Assembly: GCF_000424985.1 (NCBI RefSeq) | Contig: NZ_AUKX01000034.1 | Span: forward strand, 1 to 61,563 | Direction: 5' to 3' | DNA length: 61,563 nt | DNA from: Arenibacter latericius DSM 15913 | Lineage (GTDB): Bacteria > Bacteroidota > Bacteroidia > Flavobacteriales > Flavobacteriaceae | Shown: in pieces, positions 54,520 through 61,563 of the stretch | Numbering within the stretch: the first letter of the stretch is position 1 | How the letters are laid out: each line of letters starts with the position of its first letter | Translations under genes and position numbers: made by a program | Notes under the pieces: model-generated | What the model saw: the letters and a program-made list of their open reading frames with translations, nothing else | Database searches by the model: none | What the model was told of the DNA's origin: nothing

Positions 54520-55965
54520 TTGTCCTTTTTAACGCTAGTAGTTTTCATAGCCACAGAGGCCAGTTACAATACCATTGAAAACACTTCTATATGGGTTCGC
54601 AATTACTTTGGACCATTCTATCTTTATCTCGGTTTAGGCTGTGTCCTTTTATTATTGGGCATTGCGATTTCGCCCTTGGGGAAAATTAAATTAGGGAAGC
54701 CCTCAGAAAGACCAGAGCACAGCTTTTGGGCGTGGACGGCGATGCTTTACAGCGCGGGGATGGGAGCAGGTATTTTATTACGGGCGGTACAAGAACCCGT
54801 TTTTATGCAACAAAATCCACCCTATCCATCACAAGCCTCCCCAGATATCTTAGCTTTAGTGTACACCTTTTATCAATGGGGTTTTACAGCCTGGGCATTT
54901 TATGGTTTATTTGCGATGGTAATAGGTTATTTCCTCTTTGTTAAAAAACGAAAGGTTTTGGTAAGCGCAACAATTTCGGACGTAGTTACCAATAAACCAT
55001 CTAAAACGGCCATAGATATTTTAACCGTAATTACTACCGTATTTGGTTTAGTTGCCGCAATAGGATTGGGCACCACCCAAATTAATGGAGGAATAAATTA
55101 TATATTTTCCTCGCAAAACGGGGCATTAACTACGTTATTATTAACCACAATAATTTCCTCCTTGGCGTTCTACTCTGCTTGGAATGGAGTAAACAAGGGC
55201 ATAAAGGTAATCTCAAAAGTAAATATTCTTATCACCATTGCTTTGCTACTATTTACATTCGCCAATAGCGACATGAGTGCTGTAGTCTTTAATTTTTATA
55301 ATGCCACCGTGCAGTATGTAATCGAATTCATTCCGATGAGTTTGGCTGTTGGCGATTACAACCCTGGGGTTGTCTTTCTTACGGATTGGACCTATTATTA
55401 TTGGGCTTTTTGGATTGCTTGGGCACCATTTACCGGAATTTTTATAGCACGAATATCAAAAGGACGATCCTTAAGACAATTATTACTAGGAGTTTTGATT
55501 GTCCCTAGCTTAGGTACTTTTTTCTGGTTTTCCGTGTTTGGAACATCGGCATTTCAGCTTATAGAGGGCTGGGGAAGCTACCAAGGGGAATTTAGTGGTG
55601 TATTTTCATCCCTATTTATTTTCTTCGCCAATTACCCTATGGCTTCCATTTTAAATTTAACCACCATCCTGCTTTTAATTGGGTTCTTAGTCACTTCCGT
55701 TGACTCTGCGGTCTATGTATTAAGTATGTTCTCGGATAAGGGTAAAAAGAACCCGAGTAAGACCCATCGGTTGCTATGGTCGGTAATTATATTCCTTACC
55801 TCCGTTGCACTTATACTCTTGGGAAATGCAAAACCAGAAATAAATGTATTAATTGCAGCTCAAAAGCTACTGATTATAACCTCACTTCCATTTGCTTTTT
55901 TTATGGTAATAATGACCGTAATTTTCTTAAAACAACTTATTAAAAAAAAGAAACTTCCTTCTTAA
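54520..55965 (+). CDS. BCCT-family (betaine/carnitine/choline) transporter, 5' end uncertain
   Basis: 481 residues as given from TTG 54520. About twelve hydrophobic segments and BCCT hallmarks: SAGMGAGILLRAVQEP, YTFYQWGFTAWAFYGLF, SAWNGVNKGIKVISK, WAFWIAWAPFTGIFIARISK and SVDSAVYVLSMFS. It would import betaine-type osmolytes with Na+ or H+. The frame stays open upstream to 54448 and encodes KTDIIKAIGPIFKHPLLSIS, which looks like the real N terminus of TM1, yet it has no ATG, GTG or TTG. Either a rare start (ATA or ATT near 54460) or a frameshift from an ATG in another frame (54398 or 54416) is needed. The last codons form half of the downstream terminator. Confidence 0.85.
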   Translation: MSFLTLVVFIATEASYNTIENTSIWVRNYFGPFYLYLGLGCVLLLLGIAISPLGKIKLGKPSERPEHSFWAWTAMLYSAGMGAGILLRAVQEPVFMQQNPPYPSQASPDILALVYTFYQWGFTAWAFYGLFAMVIGYFLFVKKRKVLVSATISDVVTNKPSKTAIDILTVITTVFGLVAAIGLGTTQINGGINYIFSSQNGALTTLLLTTIISSLAFYSAWNGVNKGIKVISKVNILITIALLLFTFANSDMSAVVFNFYNATVQYVIEFIPMSLAVGDYNPGVVFLTDWTYYYWAFWIAWAPFTGIFIARISKGRSLRQLLLGVLIVPSLGTFFWFSVFGTSAFQLIEGWGSYQGEFSGVFSSLFIFFANYPMASILNLTTILLLIGFLVTSVDSAVYVLSMFSDKGKKNPSKTHRLLWSVIIFLTSVALILLGNAKPEINVLIAAQKLLIITSLPFAFFMVIMTVIFLKQLIKKKKLPS

Positions 55966-55995
55966 GGGGTAAAATCGCCTAAAAGAAGGAAGTTT
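55943..55995. terminator. Terminator shared by the BCCT gene and ctlX, overlapping BCCT codons
   Basis: AAACTTCCTTCTT (55951-55963), including the BCCT stop codon, pairs perfectly over 13 bp with AAGAAGGAAGTTT (55983-55995). For ctlX on the minus strand the hairpin is followed by CTTTTTTTTAA, which is the complement of the BCCT Lys codons. Confidence 0.8.
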
Positions 55996-56017
55996 AAATG
56001 ATCCGTAGGATTTTAGA

Positions 56018-56947
56018 TTATTCTTTTGGCAAGAACACTTCTGCCATCATACATCTTGCGCTACCTCCTCCACAGGTTTCAATAGTTTTTAAAGAACTGT
56101 GAATAATTCCGCAATGCTTTTCTATAGTAGCAATTTGCTCTGGCCTAAGGCTTTCATACGCAGCTGTACTCATCACCAAGAAACGTCTATCTCCCATCCC
56201 TAGCACCTGTAGCATATTTCCTGCAAATTGATGCATTTGAGCCTCTGAAATAGCAATTATTTCCTTCCCGTCTTGCCTTAGATGAGAAACCACATTTTTC
56301 TTTTCCTTTTTATCATCAATAGAATCTAAGCAAATAACAGCAAAGGTTTCTGCTAAACACATCATCACATTAGTGTGATAAATTGGCTTTCTTTGGCCAC
56401 TCACAGACTGATAAGCAGTAAATATTACTGGCGTGTATTCAAAATCTTCGCAAAATTCTATTAAAAGATCTTCATTGGCGCGTTGAGAAAGAGCGCAATA
56501 CGCTTTTTGGTTTACCCGATCTAATATTACACTTCCTGTAGCCTCCAAAAAAATTCCTTCTTCCTCTGCAGAGGTATAATCAATAATATTATGGATAACA
56601 AAACCTTTCTCTTCTAAAACCTCCAAAACATCTTCCCTTCGTTCCTTTCTTCTGTTTTCAGCAAACAAAGGATATAGTCCCACAGTGCCATCTTCATGAA
56701 AAGATATCCAATTGTTAGGGAATAGCGCATCAGGAGCATCCACCTCCTTATTATCGTTCATTACAATCACATTAACTCCCTTTTCTCTAAGTGCAAGAAC
56801 AAAAGCGTCAAATTCTGACTGGGCTCTACTATTGATTTCTTGATTTTTTAAATCAATGTCTTCCTGAAAGTAATTATTGACAGATGTTTGCTCGTTCATC
56901 CGAAAGTTTTCGGGACGAATCATAAGAATGGTATTGGTAATCTGCAT
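56018..56947 (-). CDS. ctlX: Citrulline utilization hydrolase CtlX
   Basis: 309 residues of the guanidino-group-modifying (deiminase/amidinotransferase) superfamily. Family blocks are TNTILMIRPENFRMNEQTSV, DAPDALFPNNWISFHEDGTV, IFLEATGSVILDRVNQKAYC, YHTNVMMCLAETFAVICLDS (with the catalytic His), and the C-terminal Cys in TCGGGSARCMMAEV. The family name CtlX is attached to citrulline hydrolysis to ornithine in Francisella. It is the nearer of two superfamily members encoded in series here, with a 241-base gap between them. Confidence 0.9.
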   Translation of the reverse strand: MQITNTILMIRPENFRMNEQTSVNNYFQEDIDLKNQEINSRAQSEFDAFVLALREKGVNVIVMNDNKEVDAPDALFPNNWISFHEDGTVGLYPLFAENRRKERREDVLEVLEEKGFVIHNIIDYTSAEEEGIFLEATGSVILDRVNQKAYCALSQRANEDLLIEFCEDFEYTPVIFTAYQSVSGQRKPIYHTNVMMCLAETFAVICLDSIDDKKEKKNVVSHLRQDGKEIIAISEAQMHQFAGNMLQVLGMGDRRFLVMSTAAYESLRPEQIATIEKHCGIIHSSLKTIETCGGGSARCMMAEVFLPKE

Positions 56948-57188
56948 TATTTTTATTTTATAATAATTGAAATTTCACCCCCTATTAGATAAGGCAGAAC
57001 AGACGTCGAGATCTACTTGATGTATTACACTTCTCTTCCACATACTAATAACGGCTTGTCAAATTTATACTTTTATTCCCTAATAAGAGTAGTACAAGTA
57101 ACACTTAACATTAACTAAAACCGTCCCCTTTTTCCATGCCGCACTTATTTACTAACCCCATTTATTTACTAGAGTAAAGTCAGCCCTA

Positions 57189-58103
57189 TTACTCTCTTAC
57201 TAACGGCAAGGTACTACACCTTAACAAACCTTCTTGTTTAGCAATTTCTGCATAGGGTATCTCTTCTACAACAAAACCTCGTTCTCGCAACCAGTTGTTC
57301 AATCGGGTAAAATTACGCTCAGACACTACTACGGTAGGCGAAATAGAGAAAATATTACTCATCATATTATACATCTCTTCTTTAGTAATTTCAAAAACTT
57401 TATCCTTCCCAAAGTAATCTACCAACCACTGGTATTCCTCCTCTATTAGGAACCCGTTTTTATGTAAAATTGCCATATCCTTCCCTATAGGCTGAAAACA
57501 ACAATCTAAATGAAGGGCATTTTCCCTAGGATCGGTATTAGATTTTCTAAGCTCAAACGATTTTACAATTTTATTTGGAAATTTCTCTCTAATAAAATCA
57601 ACGGCAGCTTTGTTGGTCCTTGCGGTAATAAAGTTTGAATATTCGGGTCCGGAATAGGTACCTATAAATATATATTCTTTCCAGGGCATAACATCCCCAC
57701 CTTCTATATGAACTTCATTAGGGGGATAAATGATCTGATCATCATCTATTTTTTCTAGCACATATTTTATAGCCTCGAACTCCTCTTCCCTATCTGGTAG
57801 TATATTTGCTTTTATCAGCTTATCCTCAATCACGAATGCAATATCTCTTGCAAATATCTGATTACAATCTTTTATGACTCTGGGTCTAAATACTTGCACC
57901 CCATATTTCTCTAAAACCGTAGCAAAGGCATTTAATTCTTGTACCATATCCGCTTCTTTAGGATAGGTACCAGCCAAAATGTGCTGTAATGACTTAGGAT
58001 CGTATGCCTCCTCTGCTAAAGGAACGGGACCGCTACTTATTGCCGTTCCCAACACCACTGATTTTAGATCTGAAGTCTCATCTTTAACATTCAACTTAAG
58101 CAT
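57189..58103 (-). CDS. DDAH/arginine deiminase-like amidinotransferase-fold enzyme
   Basis: 304 residues. Fold motifs are RPRVIKDCNQIFARDIAFVI, HIEGGDVMPWKEYIFIGT (substrate Asp/Glu), ALHLDCCFQPIG (catalytic His) and RCSTLPLVRE at the very C terminus (nucleophile Cys). It could hydrolyse dimethylarginine, arginine or a related guanidino compound, or transfer an amidino group; sequence alone does not decide. It lies just upstream of ctlX on the same strand, and both could act in arginine or citrulline breakdown. Confidence 0.85.
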   Translation of the reverse strand: MLKLNVKDETSDLKSVVLGTAISSGPVPLAEEAYDPKSLQHILAGTYPKEADMVQELNAFATVLEKYGVQVFRPRVIKDCNQIFARDIAFVIEDKLIKANILPDREEEFEAIKYVLEKIDDDQIIYPPNEVHIEGGDVMPWKEYIFIGTYSGPEYSNFITARTNKAAVDFIREKFPNKIVKSFELRKSNTDPRENALHLDCCFQPIGKDMAILHKNGFLIEEEYQWLVDYFGKDKVFEITKEEMYNMMSNIFSISPTVVVSERNFTRLNNWLRERGFVVEEIPYAEIAKQEGLLRCSTLPLVRE

Positions 58104-58151
58104 AGCTGATTTTTTTAAAATAAATATAGAACTATTTATTATTATAAATTA

Positions 58152-58183
58152 AACAGCCCCAAGTAAAACTACTAGGGGCTGTT
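58152..58183 (-). terminator. Terminator of gltA
   Basis: AACAGCCCC (58152-58160) pairs perfectly with GGGGCTGTT (58175-58183), with an inner AGT/ACT pairing. TTTAATTT follows on the minus strand. The gltA stop lies 20 bases upstream. Confidence 0.7.
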
Positions 58184-58202
58184 AACATGGTACTATGAAT
58201 TA

Positions 58203-59486
58203 TTATCTTTTGTCTAGGGCTACAAACTCTCTAGACGGATGACCAATATACACTTGTCTTGGACGTCCAATAGGTTCATTCCTCAACCTCATTTCTCTCC
58301 ACTGTGCTATCCAACCTGGCAAACGACCTAAAGCAAACATAACGGTAAACATTTCTGTTGGGATTCCCAAAGCCCTATAAATAATACCAGAATAAAAATC
58401 TACGTTAGGATATAACTTTCTATCTACGAAATACTCATCGTTCAAGGCTTCTTTCTCCAAGCCTTTAGCAATCTCTAAGATAGGATCTTCAACACCTAAA
58501 TCTCCCAACACTTCATCAGCAGCTTTTTTGATAATTTTAGCTCTTGGATCAAAGTTTTTATATACTCTATGTCCAAAGCCCATTAATCTAAACGGATCTT
58601 CTTTATCCTTGGCTTTGTTCATATATTTTTTTGTATCACCACCGTCAGCTTCTATAGCTTCTAGCATTTCTAATACGGCCTGATTGGCCCCACCGTGCAA
58701 TGGACCCCATAAAGCAGCAATCCCTGCTGATAACGATGCAAAAAGTCCGGCATGCGACGACCCTACCATACGAACAGTAGAAGTAGAACAGTTTTGCTCG
58801 TGATCTGCATGTAAGATTAATAATTTATCTAAGGCATCTATTACCACCTTGTTCTTTTCGTACTTATGGTTAGGCCTTTTAAACATCATTTTATGAATGT
58901 TCTCTACATAACCTAAGGTATCATCTCCATAATCTAACGGAAGTCCCTTTTTCTTTCTTAAAGTCCAAGATACCAATACTGGGAATTTTGCCAATATTCT
59001 AACGATAGCCCAATACATATCTTTTTCAGAAGTTACGTTTACAGAGCTAGGGTTAAAAGCAATAAGAGCAGAAGTTAAACTGGTAAGTACTCCCATGGGA
59101 TGCGCCGACTTAGGAAATCCATCTAGGATTTTTTTCATCTCCTCATCTACGTGAGACTCCCCTTTAATATCATTATGAAACTTATCTAGTTCCTCTTGAT
59201 TAGGCAACTCCCCAAAAATCAACAAATAGGCCACTTCTAAAAAATCTGCCTTTTCCGCTAGTTCTTCGATAGAATAACCTCGGTACCTTAGAATCCCTTT
59301 TTCTCCATCTAGAAACGTTATAGCACTTTCACAAGAACCCGTATTCTTATACCCAGGATCGATGGTTATCATTCCTGTTGCGGAGCGCATAGTTTTAATA
59401 TCTATGGCTAATTCATTTTCAGTACCTTTTTTAACTGGAAATTCGTAACTCTTCCCAGCATATTCTAATCTTGCGTTATTTGACAT
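58203..59486 (-). CDS. gltA: Citrate synthase
   Basis: 427 residues of the Gram-negative type II (hexameric) length. Conserved blocks are MITIDPGYKNTGSCESAITF, YRGYSIEELAEKADFLEVAY, HADHEQNCSTSTVRMVGSSH (catalytic His), LWGPLHGGANQAVLEML (second His), LMGFGHRVYKNFDPRA (third His and substrate Arg) and NVDFYSGI with the catalytic Asp. It condenses acetyl-CoA with oxaloacetate. It is monocistronic with its own promoter and terminator. Confidence 0.97.
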   Translation of the reverse strand: MSNNARLEYAGKSYEFPVKKGTENELAIDIKTMRSATGMITIDPGYKNTGSCESAITFLDGEKGILRYRGYSIEELAEKADFLEVAYLLIFGELPNQEELDKFHNDIKGESHVDEEMKKILDGFPKSAHPMGVLTSLTSALIAFNPSSVNVTSEKDMYWAIVRILAKFPVLVSWTLRKKKGLPLDYGDDTLGYVENIHKMMFKRPNHKYEKNKVVIDALDKLLILHADHEQNCSTSTVRMVGSSHAGLFASLSAGIAALWGPLHGGANQAVLEMLEAIEADGGDTKKYMNKAKDKEDPFRLMGFGHRVYKNFDPRAKIIKKAADEVLGDLGVEDPILEIAKGLEKEALNDEYFVDRKLYPNVDFYSGIIYRALGIPTEMFTVMFALGRLPGWIAQWREMRLRNEPIGRPRQVYIGHPSREFVALDKR

Positions 59487-59516
59487 TTCTTAGCTTCCTG
59501 TTTTTTTGATTAGTGG

Positions 59517-59547
59517 TAAAATTACTAAAAACAGCTAAGTTTAACAA
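59517..59547 (-). promoter_or_regulatory. Putative promoter of gltA
   Basis: On the minus strand TTG (59547-59545) lies 20 bases before TAATTTTA (59524-59517), one base off TAnnTTTG. The ATG is about 30 bases further on. Confidence 0.35.
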
Positions 59548-59608
59548 TGCTGGATTTCTTATTTTACAAATAATTAAGAAATCCTGCTTATCAAACTTAT
59601 GTTTTTAT

Positions 59609-61150
59609 TTATGGATTTATGGAATACAAATATTTATAATAATCATCTAAGGATTTCTCCCATGTAAATCTCTTTTTTTTAGCATTAGCGCCAATCTTAT
59701 TCCATTTGGGTTTATCGTTCATATAAACATCCAGAGCTTGATCTGTTACCTCCAACATATTCTCTATTTTTTCATCATAGGTTTTACCATCAAAAGTAAA
59801 TCCCGTTTTCATATGCTCTACCGTATCCTTAAGTCCACCCGTATTATGAACTAGACAAGGGTTCCCATTTCGCATGGATAACATTTGACTAATACCACAG
59901 GGTTCAAATAAACTTGGCATAAAATAAAGATCAGTTTCCAAATACATAGAATCTATGAGATCCTCAGACTGTCCATTAGTAAAAATGAAATTATCATGCT
60001 CGTAGCTTAAACTACGAAACAACTGCTCATATTCTGGAGCTCCTGTACCTAATAACATAAAAATTCCATCTACCTTTTTAAGTTTCTCTAAGATAGCAAC
60101 AAAAGCCTCTGGTGATCTTTTAAAAAAATAAAATTTTTGTTCAGTTAACCGCGCCACACTAGATACTATAAATTTAGGCCTATTAGAAACATACCTCATT
60201 ACTTTCTCTCCCGTATGGGCAAGAAAATCAGCTTTATACTTTTTATCCTCGTCCTGCAACCAACCAAAAAGAGCCTTTACTGTGTTTCGATAAATAAGCC
60301 CTTTTTCCGCTTCTCTAATATTTTTATAATTAGCTCCATTTAGAATACCATACAACCTTCCTTCGTTATTCGCCAGCTGTAGGTCGGACTCTAAGCCTTC
60401 CCCTCCTATAAACTCGGGTGGCCTACTAGGTTTAAGCACGTCTTCCTTATAGGACGGTGATACTGTATGTACGGCATCTGCAAGTCTAATCCCTACGGCC
60501 ATTAGGTTTATACAATCCTGATAGCGGTGATCCCTCAACATTTCTACATCAATTGGGATATTTGGAAACCAATTAGACAAGGAGGAATAATTATCATAAA
60601 AAGGCCTTATTCCCTGAATAGCTAAATTGTGAATTGTATACACAAAACGCATTTTTTTCAGCTCCGTATAGTCAGGGTGATATGTTTTTAAAAACAATAA
60701 AAGACTGGAATGCCAGTCGTGTAAATGTATGATGTCTAGTTCTCCAAAGTAACCCGACTTTACGGCTTCTGCCACTGCGGTACAAAAGATTGTATATTTT
60801 ATGTTATCTGTATAAAACGGCTCCTCTGGATCGTCATGATAGATATGTCCTATCTCCCCTGCTTTTATTTCAGGATGATGAATAACGTAATGATGTAAAT
60901 TGTCTAGCTCTCTTTTAGGAGCAACCTTATAAAGTTCTGCTTCATATACAACACCCCTTAAGTTAAAAGACAAATTACCGATGAGCGTTCCATTCTGATG
61001 CAACCTGGAATAGGATGGCACTACGATATGCGCAGAGTCTCCCCGATCAGAGATTTGTCTTGGCACATCCCGGACCACATCCCCCATTCCTCCGGCCTTA
61101 CATTGAGCGATCCCATCATTCTCAGCGGCTACAAATAGAAAATTGATCAT
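59609..61150 (-). CDS. glgA: Glycogen/starch synthase (GT5)
   Basis: 513 residues, GT-B fold. The N-terminal donor-loop motif is CKAGGMGDVVRDVPRQI (KTGGLGDV in the classic enzymes). HLHDWHSSLLLF, TIHNLAIQG, the C-terminal RLTEQKFYFF and the EX7E-type loop LFEPCGISQMLSMRNGNPCL complete the GT5 picture. It extends alpha-1,4-glucan from ADP- or UDP-glucose. No glgB/glgC is nearby, as is usual for Bacteroidota where the genes are dispersed. Its start lies 81 bases from the IS200/IS605 right-end hairpin. Confidence 0.92.
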   Translation of the reverse strand: MINFLFVAAENDGIAQCKAGGMGDVVRDVPRQISDRGDSAHIVVPSYSRLHQNGTLIGNLSFNLRGVVYEAELYKVAPKRELDNLHHYVIHHPEIKAGEIGHIYHDDPEEPFYTDNIKYTIFCTAVAEAVKSGYFGELDIIHLHDWHSSLLLFLKTYHPDYTELKKMRFVYTIHNLAIQGIRPFYDNYSSLSNWFPNIPIDVEMLRDHRYQDCINLMAVGIRLADAVHTVSPSYKEDVLKPSRPPEFIGGEGLESDLQLANNEGRLYGILNGANYKNIREAEKGLIYRNTVKALFGWLQDEDKKYKADFLAHTGEKVMRYVSNRPKFIVSSVARLTEQKFYFFKRSPEAFVAILEKLKKVDGIFMLLGTGAPEYEQLFRSLSYEHDNFIFTNGQSEDLIDSMYLETDLYFMPSLFEPCGISQMLSMRNGNPCLVHNTGGLKDTVEHMKTGFTFDGKTYDEKIENMLEVTDQALDVYMNDKPKWNKIGANAKKKRFTWEKSLDDYYKYLYSINP

Positions 61151-61231
61151 AGGTTTTTTAATTGGTTAGTTAATATAGGATAATATAATTATTTATTTCT
61201 GATATCTATAGATTACCCCATTAAAATTAGT

Positions 61232-61268
61232 AAATAATCCCCGGGGCAAGCCCACGGGGCATTATTTT
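61232..61268. repeat. Imperfect hairpin at the IS200/IS605 right end (also a likely terminator)
   Basis: AAATAAT-CCCCG-GGGC (61232-61247) folds against GCCC-A-CGGGG-C-ATTATTT (61250-61267) around a two-base AA loop with bulged bases. Such small hairpins are where TnpA of this family binds and cleaves single-stranded ends. The flanking A and T runs would also stop transcription in both directions. Confidence 0.7.
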
Positions 61269-61273
61269 ATTTT

Positions 61274-61563
61274 TCAAAACAATCTCATTTGACCATCCTT
61301 ATGTAAGACTTCATATTCCTTTTCCTTTCCCTGATTCTTCACGTATGTCGCAATAGTCTTTTCATTTCCATGCCGACTGACTGAATTGATATAATATCCA
61401 CTGCCCCAAAAAGAACCTCCCCATAATGCCCTTTTTACTCCTGGGTCATGAAAGAAAATCTCACGGGCAGTAAGGCTCTTTACCGTCCTTGCTATTTTGG
61501 TCGGACTATATGTTGGAACACTCTGAATCAAAAAATGAACATGATCCTTATCCGTACCTATCT
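61274..61563 (-). CDS. tnpA: IS200/IS605-family Y1 transposase TnpA (partial, N terminus outside window)
   Basis: The frame is open to the window edge, giving the C-terminal 95 or so residues. The HUH motif is visible just inside the edge (TDKDHVHFLIQSVPTYSPTK), and the catalytic Tyr lies in KTIATYVKNQG near the C terminus. It also has the WGGSFWGSGYYINSV block of the family. This single-strand-specific enzyme excises and inserts the element at hairpin ends. It is intact as far as seen and about 150 residues would be expected in full. Confidence 0.88.
   Translation of the reverse strand, partial: IGTDKDHVHFLIQSVPTYSPTKIARTVKSLTAREIFFHDPGVKRALWGGSFWGSGYYINSVSRHGNEKTIATYVKNQGKEKEYEVLHKDGQMRLF

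Larger units (their letters stand above)
61232..61563 (-). mobile_element. IS200/IS605-type element, right end and 3' part of tnpA
   Basis: Only the 3' part of the element is inside the window. It comprises the end of tnpA (61274-61563) and the subterminal hairpin at 61232-61268. The left end, and any tnpB, lie beyond the window edge. Confidence 0.75.

Overview
The window is a low-G+C bacterial chromosome segment that reads as a marine member of the Flavobacteriaceae (Bacteroidota). Supporting signs are -7 boxes of the TAnnTTTG type, few Shine-Dalgarno sequences, many N-terminal lipoproteins, an ECF sigma/FecR/STN-type TonB receptor set, and flavobacterial family members such as CtlX, FabV, NamZ (DUF1343), two-rhodanese MBL proteins and DUF1080 proteins. 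No tRNA, rRNA, CRISPR array, prophage or recognisable defence island was seen. Both edges carry insertion sequences: a complete-looking IS1595-type element at 1-961, and the 3' part of an IS200/IS605-type tnpA with its terminal hairpin at 61232-61563.

Layout. 1-4.9 kb: the IS, two tandem membrane-anchored ceramidase-like hydrolases and a membrane-anchored XRE regulator. 5-10.2 kb: a DEDDh exonuclease/GIY-YIG/Cys-rich (UvrC N-half-like) fusion, a 42-residue membrane protein, and an MBL-rhodanese protein beside a SulP permease (sulfur handling). 10.4-18.7 kb: a DUF1080 lipoprotein, cytochrome c peroxidase, Crp/Fnr regulator, aldose 1-epimerase, cystathionine beta-synthase-like enzyme, LolC/E-like permease, NamZ and a sterol-desaturase-type protein. 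18.9-29.6 kb: assorted genes (YkgJ-type, methyltransferase, metzincin lipoprotein, QueE, mini-thioredoxin, MarR, S9 peptidase, RidA, HerA-like ATPase, lipoprotein, hydrolase) with a tandem REP-like repeat block at 21.1-21.4 kb. 29.7-33.9 kb: sugar isomerase-like protein, aldo/keto reductase, esterase, FabV. 34.2-38.4 kb: a mini-lipoprotein, PAS histidine kinase, FolD and Ffh.

38.5-44.6 kb holds an ECF sigma / FecR / STN-TonB receptor cluster with a divergent lipoprotein made of three lipocalin-like repeats. This looks like a self-contained surface signalling and uptake unit of unknown ligand. 44.7-51.9 kb is a co-directional set: a HEAT-repeat protein with two DUF1080 domains, a Tat-exported Gfo/Idh/MocA oxidoreductase, and a 768-residue transmembrane regulator with a periplasmic LamG domain and a cytoplasmic SARP/BTAD-like DNA-binding half. 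I infer an oxidative (3-keto) glycoside route with its own glycan sensor; this is the best candidate in the window for an undescribed system. 52-61.2 kb is housekeeping and arginine/carbon metabolism: ArgS, an unknown protein, a BCCT transporter with an anomalous 5' end, CtlX, a DDAH/deiminase-like enzyme, citrate synthase and glycogen synthase.

All functional statements come from motif reading by eye; no database search was run.
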